Positions 38,084 through 47,465 are shown, numbered from the stretch's first letter. The stretch is 64,000 bases of DNA from Anaerolineaceae bacterium (GCA_016841525.1 JAENYZ010000004.1:186001-250000); one strand, 5' to 3'. The notes: generated by a model from the letters alone, not told the origin. Translations and numbers: made by a program.

Positions 38084-38318
38084 TCACCTCAATCCTCTCC
38101 CTGAGGGAGAGGAGCAAGTGCTGCTGAGATCTTTGTCCGCGTTGGAAAAGGAATGAGAATGATTAAGTAAATCGTGTTAAAAACCCTCTCCCTCGAGGAA
38201 GAAGAGGAGGCAGGACCACTGAAATCTTTGACCTCGTTGGACGAGTAATAAGCTTGATCTACAAGACCATATTCAGAACCCTCTCCCTTGGCCAAGGGAG
38301 AGGGCAGGGTGAGGGTTC
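38084..38318. repeat. Imperfect tandem repeat with CCCTCTCCC hairpins
   Basis: Three TCTCCC-headed units start at 38096, 38187 and 38282 (unit lengths 91 and 95 nt). Units 1 and 2 share ATCTTTG and CGTTGGA segments. Unit 3 carries the perfect arms CCCTCTCCCTTGG and CCAAGGGAGAGGG. This is a dispersed intergenic repeat type found in many genomes. It lies immediately downstream of recO. Confidence 0.6.
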
Positions 38319-38327
38319 CAAACCGCC

Positions 38328-39116
38328 CTACAACTGGCTCCCTTTTTCCCCATACTTTCCTCGCACCTCGCGCAAAAAAGTTGGTGAATTCAACTTTCGT
38401 TCGAGTAAATAGGTCAAATACCGCGTGATCAGTTCCCCAAGGCGCGTCTCGATCTCTTCTGGAATAACAACATTTTCAAGCCTCCCCCAGTTCGAACGTT
38501 GAAAATGACGAAAATACCTCAGGACATCCTTTTCAACCCGCCATGCTTCAGCGCGAGCAAGGCCGCATTTAGGACATAAAATACCCCCAACCAGGGGTGA
38601 AAAGAATTGATCTTCCTCAATGATCTGCTTACCGCAGTCAATACATTCAAAAAGTTGGGGACGAAAACCGAGTAAGTCCAACAAGCGCAGTTCAAAATAA
38701 TGAACAACTGTTTCAGGGTTTGACTGTGTCTCCAACCTGCTCAATGTGTTTGCCAATAGACGAAAGATACCAATATTTTGCCCCTCTTCATAAGTAAACC
38801 GATCCAGTACTTCCATCACATAAGATGCATAAGCAAGCCGCTCCAGGTTGTCTCGCAAACCGGCGAAGGAATCAACCATTTCAGCCTGGGTGATAATATC
38901 CAGATTGCGCCCCTTTGCCAGGAATAAATTTACATGAGTAAAAGGCTCTAAATGCCCGGCTTTTCGGGAACGGATTTTTCGAACACCCTTTGCAATGGCG
39001 CTAATCTTGCCCTTTTCAAGGGTAAAGAGCTTCAATATTCTGTCCGCTTCACCATACTCAATATGACTGAGGACAATTGCCTGTGCACGATAGGATCGAG
39101 CTTCTTTTGAAGACAT
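38328..39116 (-). CDS. recO: DNA repair protein RecO
   Basis: A 262-aa recombination mediator that loads RecA with RecR. The N-terminal OB fold runs from YRAQAIVLSHIEYGEADRIL to LFLAKGRNLDIITQAEMV. The C-terminal domain has a zinc site CIDCGKQ...CPKCG and ends LNSPTFLREVRG. A terminator separates it from cdd upstream. Only a weak AGG precedes the ATG. Confidence 0.93.
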   Translation of the reverse strand: MSSKEARSYRAQAIVLSHIEYGEADRILKLFTLEKGKISAIAKGVRKIRSRKAGHLEPFTHVNLFLAKGRNLDIITQAEMVDSFAGLRDNLERLAYASYVMEVLDRFTYEEGQNIGIFRLLANTLSRLETQSNPETVVHYFELRLLDLLGFRPQLFECIDCGKQIIEEDQFFSPLVGGILCPKCGLARAEAWRVEKDVLRYFRHFQRSNWGRLENVVIPEEIETRLGELITRYLTYLLERKLNSPTFLREVRGKYGEKGSQL

Positions 39117-39133
39117 AAACCTAATAATCTTAG

Positions 39134-39172
39134 TTAAAAAAAGCGCATGATCGGTAAACCGGCACGCGCTTT
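39134..39172 (-). terminator. Terminator of the glmU-CNNM-cdd operon
   Basis: On the minus strand, AAAGCGC and GCGCTTT enclose an inner GGTTTACC-type stem, followed by a run of seven T. It lies 27 nt after the cdd stop. Confidence 0.75.
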
Positions 39173-39198
39173 ATGGAATTTGAAAATCATCCCTGGGC

Positions 39199-39600
39199 CT
39201 ATTTGATGTCTTTCTCACCAAAGGAATAGGGCAAGAGTTCTGCGACAGTTAATTGATGGATTAATTCGCCATCCGTGTTAGCAATCAGAACAATTGTATC
39301 CAGCCCAAACTCCGCCATCACCTGTCGGCAAGCACCGCAGGGTGTGCCGCCATTCTTTGTGACCACAGCAATCGCCTGGAATGAACGATGCCCTTCTGAA
39401 ACGGCTTTAAAAATTGCTGTCCGTTCCCCACAAATACCTACCGGGTAAACCGCATTTTCAACATTGACGCCGTCATAAATTTCACCTGACTTTGTCAGGA
39501 GTGCCGCTCCCACATTGTAATTCGAATAAGGCGCATAGGCTCGACCCCAGGCTTCTTTTGCCCTTTGGATCAATTTATCTTTGATTTCATTTGTCAGCAT
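39199..39600 (-). CDS. cdd: Cytidine deaminase
   Basis: A 133-aa zinc enzyme deaminating cytidine and deoxycytidine. The zinc and catalytic motifs are NVENAVYPVGICGERTAIFK (Cys and Glu of the CxE site) and PCGACRQV (Cys pair). The length is typical of the tetrameric form. The ATG at 39600 lies 14 nt inside the preceding gene; a TTG at 39606 is also in frame. Confidence 0.95.
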   Translation of the reverse strand: MLTNEIKDKLIQRAKEAWGRAYAPYSNYNVGAALLTKSGEIYDGVNVENAVYPVGICGERTAIFKAVSEGHRSFQAIAVVTKNGGTPCGACRQVMAEFGLDTIVLIANTDGELIHQLTVAELLPYSFGEKDIK

Positions 39601-40867
39601 TAGCAATTTCCTTTTCTAAGGGGTTTATCCGTTCACGCTTTGCGCGTACTTTTGTAATACGTCGACCGACAACCTGGTCTACCGTTAAAATCACATCATC
39701 TGCCTTTAAGGTTTCACCACCGACAGGGACATCGCCAATTTCCCCATAGATGTATCCGCCGATGGTATCTGCATTTTCAGTGGCAATTTCTGTCCCCATG
39801 ATCTCGTTAAAAATATCCAAATCCACACGACCGAGAAACACATATTCATCGTCGCTGATCTTTTGATAGGGCATTTCTTCACTTTCGTCGTATTCGTCAC
39901 GGATTTCGCCAATGATTTCCTCGACAATATCTTCCAATGTGACTACCCCGGCAACACCGCCGTATTCATCCACGACAATTGCCATGTGCATGCTGCGCGT
40001 CTGCATTTCTGCAAGCAATTCATCCACTTTTTTTGCTTCAGGGACAAAATAAACCAGCCGCAAAAGTTCACGGTGATCCGCAATAGCTCCTGCATCGTTC
40101 TTAACGCTCAATAAATCCTTTGCATACAGCAAACCAACGATGTTGTCCACCGTATCTTCGTAGACCGGCACACGGGAATGCCCTGCGCTCACAAATGTCT
40201 CACGCGCTTCCGCCAGTGTGGAATTAATATCCAGTGTAAGCACATCAATCCGCGGCACCATGATTTCTTTCGCCAGGGTATCACCAAATTGGAAAATGGA
40301 ATAGATCATCTCGCGTTCGCCCTTTTCAAGGGAACCCTCTGGCTGATCTGATTCCACCCAATTCTTCAGGTCTTCTTCAGTCATTGATGCCATGGTAAGG
40401 CTGTTGACTTCAGGTCCCGATAATTTCTGCAATACCCCGGAGAAAGGGGAAAAAATAAAATTAATCAGGCTGCCGAAAAATCGGAATCGTATTGCATTTT
40501 CTTCTGCAGATTGAATGAAAATGGCTTCAACACCATACTCAATCAAGACAATCAGAATCATCGCAATAGTCAAATATATTAACAATAACCAGAGTTCAAT
40601 GCCAGGCTGGAAATTTTTCAACAAAAGAGTTAGCAGACCTGCCAGCAGAAAATGAAAGAACATGACAGCCAGGCGAAGGCTGGTTCGCAAACGCGGTTCT
40701 TCAATCACCTGTATAGTGCGATCCACGACTTCTCCCCGTGTTTCCCGCAAATTCAACAAATTGGGCAACCTTGCATGACTGAAACTGGCTTTAACTACAC
40801 TCACCAGCAAATCCAGTAAGAATACAAGCGCCGTTATTATAATTATTATTAAAGATTCTTCAGTCAC
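39587..40867 (-). CDS. CNNM/HlyC-CorC family membrane protein
   Basis: A 426-aa protein with an N-terminal DUF21 membrane domain (about 1-165, helices near 5-25, 62-85, 92-112 and 128-150). A CBS pair follows (IMVPRIDVLTLDINSTL, then MAIVVDEYGGVAGVVTLEDI), with a C-terminal CorC/HlyC domain (YVFLGRVDLDIFNEIMG). Homologues are proposed magnesium or cobalt transport or efflux factors. The start is GTG at 40867, with GGAG 4 nt upstream, and overlaps glmU by 8 nt. Confidence 0.92.
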   Translation of the reverse strand: MTEESLIIIIITALVFLLDLLVSVVKASFSHARLPNLLNLRETRGEVVDRTIQVIEEPRLRTSLRLAVMFFHFLLAGLLTLLLKNFQPGIELWLLLIYLTIAMILIVLIEYGVEAIFIQSAEENAIRFRFFGSLINFIFSPFSGVLQKLSGPEVNSLTMASMTEEDLKNWVESDQPEGSLEKGEREMIYSIFQFGDTLAKEIMVPRIDVLTLDINSTLAEARETFVSAGHSRVPVYEDTVDNIVGLLYAKDLLSVKNDAGAIADHRELLRLVYFVPEAKKVDELLAEMQTRSMHMAIVVDEYGGVAGVVTLEDIVEEIIGEIRDEYDESEEMPYQKISDDEYVFLGRVDLDIFNEIMGTEIATENADTIGGYIYGEIGDVPVGGETLKADDVILTVDQVVGRRITKVRAKRERINPLEKEIANADK

Positions 40868-42212
40868 TTTTCTCCAACTTACGTTTTTCTTTGGCCGGGA
40901 CGCCTATCACAAGCGTATCCGGCGGGACATCCTGTGTTACCACCGCCCCCGCGCCAGTTTTACTTCGGTCTCCGATTTTGACCGGTGCTACCAGCATGGT
41001 ATCACTCCCAATAAAGACATCATCTCCTATTTCCGTAGGGTGTTTTTTCTCACCATCATAATTACAGGTGATCGTTCCAGCACCAATGTTCACATTCTTC
41101 CCAATTTGCGCATTGCCAATGTAAGAAAAATGCCCCATTTTCGTATATGTGCCCAGGGTTGAGTCCTTGACCTCGCCGAAATTTCCTAAATGCACGCCTT
41201 CTTCCAAAACAGCGCCTTTGCGTAAATGGCAGTAAGGTCCCATGGTCACATGATCCGCCAACTTTGCCTGCTCGATTACAGAAGCAAGAATTTTTACATC
41301 ATCGCCTATATTCGTATCGACAATAGTCGTATCCGGGCCAATTTCGCATCCCTCACCAATCACAGTACTTCCTCTCAAATAGGTATTCGGGTAAATGACG
41401 GTATCCTGTCCGATCTTAACACCCGCTTCGATGTAGGTTACCTCGGGATTGATAATGGTCACGCCCTCGAGCATCCATTGCTGATTAATCCGCTGGCGCA
41501 TCACCTTTTCGGCAGCAGCCAGGTGCACACGGTTGTTCGGCCCAATCGCTTCATCAGGATCTTCAACCATAAAGGAGTTAACCTGAAAGCCATCATCTAC
41601 AGCCAGGCTGACCACATCGGTCAAATAATACTCACCCTTTGAGGATATCGGGATGCGTGTCAATGCTTCCCAGAGCCACTCAGCGTTAAAACAATAGGCA
41701 CTCAAATTATATTCCCTGATCGCCAGCTGCTCAGGCGTGGCATCGGCTTGCTCCACAATCGCGATGACATGCCCTGCCGAATCTCGAACGACACGCCCAA
41801 AACCACGCGCCTCTTCGCCAATATAGCTGGTCATTGTGACCGGGCTGTCACCCTTTTTATGCAATGCCATCATCCCCTGGACCGATTCTTTACGAAGTAA
41901 GGGCATATCAGCAAAGGTCACCAAGATCGTGTCAGATTTGCCTTCAAGTGATGTTCGAGCGCAAGCAACTGCATGGCCTGTGCCAAGCTGCTCTTCTTGA
42001 AAAACATAAGACGCCTGGTCACCAATTTCATCCATAACCGTTTCGGCACGGAAGCCAACAACTAAAACAGGGGGCAAATCTACCAAAGACTCAACCGCTT
42101 TGAGTGCATGCCACACCATGGGTTTCCCGGCAACCGGGTGAACAACCTTTGGGAGTTTTGATCGCATGCGCGTGCCTTCGCCCGCCGCTAAAATGATGGA
42201 TGCAGTCGTCAT
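40860..42212 (-). CDS. glmU: Bifunctional UDP-GlcNAc pyrophosphorylase / GlcN-1-P acetyltransferase
   Basis: A 450-aa enzyme making UDP-N-acetylglucosamine for the cell envelope. The N-terminal uridylyltransferase has LAAGEGTRMRSKLPKVVHPV, QLGTGHAV and TFADMPLL. The C-terminal left-handed beta helix (from about 250) has hexapeptide repeats and the acetyltransferase segment NIGAGTITCNYDGEKKH. It is first of the glmU-CNNM-cdd set. AAGGA precedes the ATG. Confidence 0.96.
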   Translation of the reverse strand: MTTASIILAAGEGTRMRSKLPKVVHPVAGKPMVWHALKAVESLVDLPPVLVVGFRAETVMDEIGDQASYVFQEEQLGTGHAVACARTSLEGKSDTILVTFADMPLLRKESVQGMMALHKKGDSPVTMTSYIGEEARGFGRVVRDSAGHVIAIVEQADATPEQLAIREYNLSAYCFNAEWLWEALTRIPISSKGEYYLTDVVSLAVDDGFQVNSFMVEDPDEAIGPNNRVHLAAAEKVMRQRINQQWMLEGVTIINPEVTYIEAGVKIGQDTVIYPNTYLRGSTVIGEGCEIGPDTTIVDTNIGDDVKILASVIEQAKLADHVTMGPYCHLRKGAVLEEGVHLGNFGEVKDSTLGTYTKMGHFSYIGNAQIGKNVNIGAGTITCNYDGEKKHPTEIGDDVFIGSDTMLVAPVKIGDRSKTGAGAVVTQDVPPDTLVIGVPAKEKRKLEKSD

Positions 42213-42379
42213 GATCTCATATCCTTCAGTCGTTTAGTTTTCCACAAAGATTCTTGGGGAAATCCCTGAAAATTAAATGCAAAACCACGCCCTGGGAATA
42301 AAAACACACCCAAAGCCTGGTTCATGTTTTGTCTATCAGGGTCAATTGCTTCTTGAGTACTCAATGCTTTCTTTTTAAG

Positions 42380-42453
42380 TGGCCGGGGCACCAGGATTCG
42401 AACCTGGATCAACGGATTCAAAGTCCGCTGTGCTGCCATTGCACCATGCCCCA
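42380..42453 (-). tRNA. trnQ: tRNA-Gln (anticodon TTG), CCA encoded
   Basis: Read on the minus strand, acceptor TGGGGCA pairs with TGCCCCG (one T-G pair). The D-arm is GTGCAATGGCAGCAC, the anticodon loop CTTTGAA sits in stem GCGGA/TCCGT, and the T-arm is CCAGGTTCGAATCCTGG. Discriminator G is followed by an encoded CCA (42380-42382). 74 nt including CCA. Confidence 0.95.
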
Positions 42454-42558
42454 GAATGATAGGAATGATTCTAACACATTTTAATCAAACATCCAAACAA
42501 CAGAACTGAAAAATTTGATTATTTACCAAAGGATGACACGATATTCATTGTTTACATC

Positions 42559-42588
42559 AAAAAAGCCTGTCGAGCTTCAACAGGCTTT
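42559..42588 (-). terminator. Terminator of peptide ABC operon 1
   Basis: The arms AAAGCCTGT and ACAGGCTTT (9 bp) enclose a 9-nt loop. On the minus strand a T-run follows. It lies 26 nt after the stop of the last gene in the operon. Confidence 0.8.
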
Positions 42589-42613
42589 ATTTGGTTGACA
42601 ATTAGCATCGAAT

Positions 42614-42895
42614 TTACTTCATCCAATCCGTCTTACTTTCATGGTCATTCTCTACTGGAGGTTTTCTTTTCTGCCTGTATTTCCTGCGCCCTTCCAAAAC
42701 TTTCTGCGAAGTTACGATCGTGCCAATGATGATCCCACCCAGCTGCAGAAGAAAAGTCAGAAAAGCCAGAAAAAAGGTGCTTTCAAGGACTCCCATAACT
42801 GTCAGGAATGGCAGCACAACCCCTAAACTTACCATAAGTATACCAATCCAGATTAAGCTACGCTGCGAAATCAGGTTCTTCATAGCGCTCATCAT
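42614..42895 (-). CDS. Small membrane protein at the end of peptide ABC operon 1
   Basis: A 93-aa protein with two transmembrane segments, about 14-33 (LIWIGILMVSLGVVLPFLTV) and 39-62, then a strongly basic tail (GRRKYRQKRKPP) that should stay in the cytoplasm. The function is unknown. Its start lies inside the preceding ATPase gene; ATG codons at 42895, 42892 and 42883 are all possible. A gene of the same length, also encoding a small membrane protein, closes the second peptide operon. Confidence 0.7.
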   Translation of the reverse strand: MMSAMKNLISQRSLIWIGILMVSLGVVLPFLTVMGVLESTFFLAFLTFLLQLGGIIIGTIVTSQKVLEGRRKYRQKRKPPVENDHESKTDWMK

Positions 42896-43922
42896 ACAAC
42901 CAGCAGGCTACTTCATGCCCTTCTTCAATGGTGAAATCGGGTGGATCTTCCGCATCGCAAACACCGCCAATAGCATACTTACATCGCGGATGGAATCGGC
43001 AGCCTTTTGGCGGTTTCACCAGGCTTGGCGGTTCTCCAGGTGGGACCTCTTTAAAGCCCATGGCATTTTTGTAATCCGGCTCAGAAGTCGCCGTCAACAA
43101 GGCATAGGTGTAGGGGTGCTTTGGATTGGTCAACAAATCATGTTGTTTTGCTTTCTCCACAATTTTGCCAGCATACATTACAAAGATGTATTCGGAGAAA
43201 TAACGCACCGTCGAAAGATCGTGTGTGATGTAAATAAAGGAAATATTGTGGTCTTCCTGAAGTGCACGCATTAATTGTAAGACCTCGACACGCACAGAGG
43301 CGTCCAGCATGGAAACAGGTTCATCTGCCACAATGATTTCCGGGTTTTGGATCAAAGCCCGCGCAATCACCACGCGCTGCTGCTGACCGCCGCTGATCTG
43401 GTGCGGGAATTTATTGATATAGTCACTAACCGGAACTAACCGGACTTCTTCCATAGCCTGGCGAATACGCTCCAACCGTTCTGCTTTATCCTTCATACCG
43501 CCCACAACCAAGGGCTCTTCTAATATCCTTCGAACGGTCATAAAGGGCGGCAGCGCGCCATAGGGGTCCTGCTGGACATAGCCAATTTGCGTCGATCGAT
43601 ACCAGCGCAGGGTTTTCTTGTCCATTTCGTTAAGGAGCATGTCGTTGTAGTAAATGTCGCCATCGGTGATCTCGTTCAAGCCTAAAATGGTCTTCATCAA
43701 TGAGGATTTCCCACAGCCGCTCTCACCAACAATAGCAATGGCTTCACCGCGCTTAAGTTCAAAACTTACCCCATCAACGGCATGAACAAAACCTGTCCGG
43801 GCAAATCCAAAGCGCCTGAGTTCAAACCACACTTTAAGATTATCCACATTAAGCACGTTTTCACCTGTGTGCTTTTGTCCTTCAACCTGAACTTCATCCA
43901 GGGTCATTGATTCATCTGTCAT
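42858..43922 (-). CDS. Peptide ABC importer ATPase, OppF/DppF-like (operon 1)
   Basis: A 354-aa ATPase powering uptake through the neighbouring permeases. Walker A is GESGCGKSS, the signature is SGGQQQR, Walker B is EIIVADEP and the switch is ITHDLS. The OppF-type C-terminal Cys cluster (GCRFHPRCKYAIGGVCD) is present. The first 25 residues are an acidic extension. AGGAG precedes the ATG and the gap to the upstream ATPase is 9 nt. Confidence 0.93.
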   Translation of the reverse strand: MTDESMTLDEVQVEGQKHTGENVLNVDNLKVWFELRRFGFARTGFVHAVDGVSFELKRGEAIAIVGESGCGKSSLMKTILGLNEITDGDIYYNDMLLNEMDKKTLRWYRSTQIGYVQQDPYGALPPFMTVRRILEEPLVVGGMKDKAERLERIRQAMEEVRLVPVSDYINKFPHQISGGQQQRVVIARALIQNPEIIVADEPVSMLDASVRVEVLQLMRALQEDHNISFIYITHDLSTVRYFSEYIFVMYAGKIVEKAKQHDLLTNPKHPYTYALLTATSEPDYKNAMGFKEVPPGEPPSLVKPPKGCRFHPRCKYAIGGVCDAEDPPDFTIEEGHEVACWLYDERYEEPDFAA

Positions 43923-43931
43923 TGGTAACTC

Positions 43932-44909
43932 CTAAAGGTTCTCTTCATAAAGCCAGCACCGCACTTTGATCCCATCCCTATTAAAGACGGGTGGATCTTC
44001 ATCACACTTTTCAAAGCGACGTGGACAGCGTGCTTTAAATCGACATCCCGTGGGTGGATTGAGCAAACTTGGCGGCGTACCTTTAATAAATTCCAGTTCG
44101 GCATTCCCATGAAGTCTCGGGACACTTGCCATCAATTTTACAGAATATGGGTGAAGCGGCTTTGTAAAGAAGCGTTTTGCATCACTGACCTCCACCATTT
44201 GGCCGGCATACATCACTGCCACATTTTCTGCCAGTTCACTTGAGGTAGCAATGTCGTGGGTGATCAAAATATAACTTGTTCCAAACTCTTCTTTCAGCCG
44301 TTTAAGCACATTAAAAATGTTCGCCTGGGTCAAGAGATCAAGGGCAGAAGTGGGCTCGTCGAGGATGATCAGGTTGGGCAGTGTCACCAGTGCCATCGCC
44401 AGTGCTGACCGCTGGCGCATGCCGCCGCTCAACTCAAAGGGATAGCGAATTAAGAAATCATCAGGGACGCCAACATGCTGGAACATTCTGCGTGCCATAC
44501 CCCATGCCTCATCTTTTTTGAGACCATGGTGAACCATCACCGGTTCAGCCACCTGGTCACCAATTCGAAGCACTGGATTTAATGAGTTCAAAGCAGCCTG
44601 GGGCACCATGGACATGCCTACCCAACGCACATTGCGCCGAAAGGCTTCATCGTCCAGCTGCATTACATCCTGGCCGCCAAACCACACCTTTCCCGTATAA
44701 GTACCAGCATTGCGCGGTAGTAACCGCAAAATTGCCTTTGCCAGGGAACTCTTGCCGCAGCCTGATTCCCCCAGGATCACGACAGAGGAATTATTATCCA
44801 GCTCAAAATCCACACCGTCCACTGCCTGAACAACACCCTGTGTAACGTTAAAATGTAATTTTAAATCTTCAATTCGTAATAATTTATCCGTTGCTGACGT
44901 TGTCACCAT
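43932..44909 (-). CDS. Peptide ABC importer ATPase, OppD/DppD-like (operon 1)
   Basis: A 325-aa partner ATPase. Walker A is GESGCGKSS, the signature LSGGMRQR, Walker B LIILDEPTSALD and the switch ITHDIA. The C-terminal Cys cluster (GCRFKARCPRRFEKC) is kept. The gap to the upstream permease is 4 nt. Confidence 0.93.
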   Translation of the reverse strand: MVTTSATDKLLRIEDLKLHFNVTQGVVQAVDGVDFELDNNSSVVILGESGCGKSSLAKAILRLLPRNAGTYTGKVWFGGQDVMQLDDEAFRRNVRWVGMSMVPQAALNSLNPVLRIGDQVAEPVMVHHGLKKDEAWGMARRMFQHVGVPDDFLIRYPFELSGGMRQRSALAMALVTLPNLIILDEPTSALDLLTQANIFNVLKRLKEEFGTSYILITHDIATSSELAENVAVMYAGQMVEVSDAKRFFTKPLHPYSVKLMASVPRLHGNAELEFIKGTPPSLLNPPTGCRFKARCPRRFEKCDEDPPVFNRDGIKVRCWLYEENL

Positions 44910-44913
44910 TGTT

Positions 44914-46257
44914 TTATAGCCCTCTCAATCTCGGGTTGAAAATTCGATCCAGTGAAAATCCCAGCATTGCAAAACCCAAACCCGTAATCATCAACAGGGC
45001 TGCTGGTTCAAGGATCCAATAATACCAACCTCGATAAAGCGCAGCATTTTGATAAGCATCATTTATGGTCTTTCCCCATGTCGGCAAGACAGGGTCGCCG
45101 ATGCCAAGTAAAGCCAGGGAAGCTTCCAAAAAAACAAAAGCAGGAACCGCAGAAATCAATCCCGGAATGAGCAGGGGAATGATTCGGGGAATCAGATATC
45201 GGGAAATAATCCGTCCATCTTTAGCGCCGTATGCCTGTGCAGCCTCAATATACGTGGATTCTTTAACCTGCATAAAGATTGCACGATACTGCTTTATGCC
45301 GCCCGTAAAAATACTCAGGGCAATCGTCACGCCTAAAATTGTCCAGATACTCCGAGAATAAAATGTTCCTACCATGATCAATATTGAAAGGAAGGGCAAA
45401 ACCAGGTTGATCTCAGTAATGCGCTGGATCAAACCGTCCACAACCCCACCGTACCAGGCGCCGATGGCAGCAAAGATCATCGTCGTCACAGAGGTTCCCA
45501 GGGCTGCCAGTAAACCAAAGGTTAAGGCGATTGGCGCTCCCCACATCATTGGTAGGGTTAAGTCCCGTCGTAAATGATCTGTACCCGCCCAACCATAAAC
45601 CTGACCCAGGACAAGCATTTCCACATTGATCTCAGAACCAGGTTCAAAGGTGATAGCTTCCAAATTGACTTTATAGGTACCTTGCAGGACCTGTTCGCCC
45701 TCTTGTTCCGGGTCATCGAACAGTCCAACATTCGGCATCATTCCATCCACTTTTTTTCTGATCTGATCATCCTGTGACACCGGAAATGTTAAAGTAGGAC
45801 CAGTCCCAAAATTTCCCAGGCGTATTTCACGCTCATCAGGGGTCACCCAGGTCATCGCGACAAAAGGTTCTTTTACATCAAAATTTGATTTGAAATAAAA
45901 GACCACATCCTGGGGAAAAGCGGTGTAATTGTAATCAAATTCAAAGGAGAGTGTCTTGATCGTCGTACCGCCCTTTGTCGTCTCAACCGTACTTGTAACG
46001 CCATTATCTCCTTCTATAAGTTCAAAACTTTCCGGTAAATCATCTTCTCGGAACCAGTTGAACCATTTTGGCGGGACATTACGTGGGTTTCTGCCGTAGA
46101 CTTCCTCACCGCCTCGCCAAAGCCGAATGGCTTCTTGATAGGGGATATTGATCACAACAACAACTGCGAAAATTACAAGGGCAGAAACAATCAACAAACC
46201 GACAATTGCTGCTGGATATTTTCGAATTTCTCTTAGTGTACTTAAAAATTGTTTCAT
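44914..46257 (-). CDS. Peptide ABC permease, DppC-like, with 180-aa external insertion (operon 1)
   Basis: A 447-aa permease; the family norm is about 300. Helix 1 is about 15-37. The canonical core resumes at GQVYGWAGTDHLRRD (about 218-232), which matches the HxLGTDxxGRD motif. Between them lie about 180 hydrophilic residues that must face outside, with beta-rich stretches such as LSFEFDYNYTAFPQDVVFYF and PFVAMTWVTPDEREIRLGNF. The EAA loop is EAAQAYGAKDGRIISRYLIP. It overlaps the DppB-like gene by 4 nt. Confidence 0.9.
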   Translation of the reverse strand: MKQFLSTLREIRKYPAAIVGLLIVSALVIFAVVVVINIPYQEAIRLWRGGEEVYGRNPRNVPPKWFNWFREDDLPESFELIEGDNGVTSTVETTKGGTTIKTLSFEFDYNYTAFPQDVVFYFKSNFDVKEPFVAMTWVTPDEREIRLGNFGTGPTLTFPVSQDDQIRKKVDGMMPNVGLFDDPEQEGEQVLQGTYKVNLEAITFEPGSEINVEMLVLGQVYGWAGTDHLRRDLTLPMMWGAPIALTFGLLAALGTSVTTMIFAAIGAWYGGVVDGLIQRITEINLVLPFLSILIMVGTFYSRSIWTILGVTIALSIFTGGIKQYRAIFMQVKESTYIEAAQAYGAKDGRIISRYLIPRIIPLLIPGLISAVPAFVFLEASLALLGIGDPVLPTWGKTINDAYQNAALYRGWYYWILEPAALLMITGLGFAMLGFSLDRIFNPRLRGL

Positions 46258-47402
46258 TTCTTTGGTTCTCCTCCCCCGCCGATCTTTACCCTTGGGTCCA
46301 CCAAAGCATAAACGATGTCGAGCAGGAAAACAGTAATTGCCAATAAGTAAGCGTAAATAATCGTCGTCCCAACTATCACAGGCGTATCATACAATCCAAT
46401 GGCTCTGAAAGTCACACGGCCCAAACCTGGCCACTGAAAGACAGTCTCAGTAATGATTGCCCCCGTCCAGGTGCCAATCAATAATAGTGCAAAAGCAGTA
46501 ATAATTGTGGGAAGCGTTGGTCTTAATATATAGCGGCGCTCAACATCCCGGGATGGTAATCCCTTTGCCTTAGCCATTTCCACATAATCCTCACTGGAGT
46601 AAATCAAGAAAAAGGTACGCCAGTTATAAATGCTGTAGAAAAACTGGGAGATGATAAGCGAGCTCGCCGGCAGGATCAAATGCCTTAAGACACTTAAAGA
46701 CCTGCCAAGAAAATCCTTCGGGACTGGTGCGTCAATCACGCCGCCGAAAGGTAAAATTTTTAATACGGCTGCAAAAATAAGGATAAGAAAAATACCATAT
46801 AACCAGGACGGTGCAGAAGATGTCGGTGATAAGCCAATGATGATCTTATCCCAAAAGCTGCCGTATTTACGAGAAAGTGCGAGTGCTAAAAATAAGGTTG
46901 TAAAAAACAGGATAAAATTCGCCGTTCCCATTAATAGCAGTGTATAGGGAATGCGTTCCAAAATAATTGCACGTACATTCCGTGAGCCGCTGTCACTGGA
47001 TAGGTTCATTGCCCGTCCCAGGTTAAGGGTTAACGCATTTCTTAAGAAACGCACACTGCGTAATAACAAGGGTTGATCTAAATTCAATCGCTTAATTTCG
47101 TTCTGAATTTCCTTCTCGGTGAGTTCTTTCCTTGTTGCCGGATCCATATTTTGGAAGGCTGGATTCATCTGAATTTGCATGGTAATCCGCTCTTGAATCT
47201 CAGCTTTCATCATCGTATCCACATAGCCACCCATATTAGCAATCATGATGGTCAGGTAAACCCCAATCACAACGGTGATAAACAGGGAGATCAATCGAAC
47301 ACCTGAATATTTTATCACGCGCTTCAAAGTCATCAGGGTTTGCTGCTTTTTCTTCTGGACATCTACCGGTACATTTTCAACATTTTCAGCGATGGATGTC
47401 AT
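46254..47402 (-). CDS. Peptide ABC permease, DppB-like (operon 1)
   Basis: A 382-aa permease. After a basic N-terminus (1-28), helix 1 is about 35-52 (LISLFITVVIGVYLTIMIAN). The external loop (about 55-105) is longer than usual and contains IQMNPAFQNMDPATRKELTE. The DppB segment EDYVEMAKAKGLPSRDVERR is the EAA loop. The end is PRVKIGGGG. AGGAGG precedes the ATG. Confidence 0.92.
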   Translation of the reverse strand: MTSIAENVENVPVDVQKKKQQTLMTLKRVIKYSGVRLISLFITVVIGVYLTIMIANMGGYVDTMMKAEIQERITMQIQMNPAFQNMDPATRKELTEKEIQNEIKRLNLDQPLLLRSVRFLRNALTLNLGRAMNLSSDSGSRNVRAIILERIPYTLLLMGTANFILFFTTLFLALALSRKYGSFWDKIIIGLSPTSSAPSWLYGIFLILIFAAVLKILPFGGVIDAPVPKDFLGRSLSVLRHLILPASSLIISQFFYSIYNWRTFFLIYSSEDYVEMAKAKGLPSRDVERRYILRPTLPTIITAFALLLIGTWTGAIITETVFQWPGLGRVTFRAIGLYDTPVIVGTTIIYAYLLAITVFLLDIVYALVDPRVKIGGGGEPKK

Positions 47403-47429
47403 TGGATCATACCTCCTGTAATTTATTCG

Positions 47430-47465
47430 ATAGGGGCAAGGCTGAATGAGATGCCTTGCCCCTAT
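47430..47465. repeat. GTAGGGGC-type inverted repeat, copy 4 (variant)
   Basis: The 13-bp arms ATAGGGGCAAGGC and GCCTTGCCCCTAT enclose a 10-nt loop. It lies between the binding-protein gene and the permease genes of operon 1, so it may reduce transcription into the permeases. Confidence 0.65.

Noticed and set aside
38084-38318. CRISPR array
   Set aside because: Only three units with unit lengths of 91 and 95 nt, spacers that resemble each other and no cas genes in the window.
42209-42439. Minus-strand open frame of 76 codons upstream of glmU
   Set aside because: It runs through the tRNA-Gln gene and has no ribosome site.
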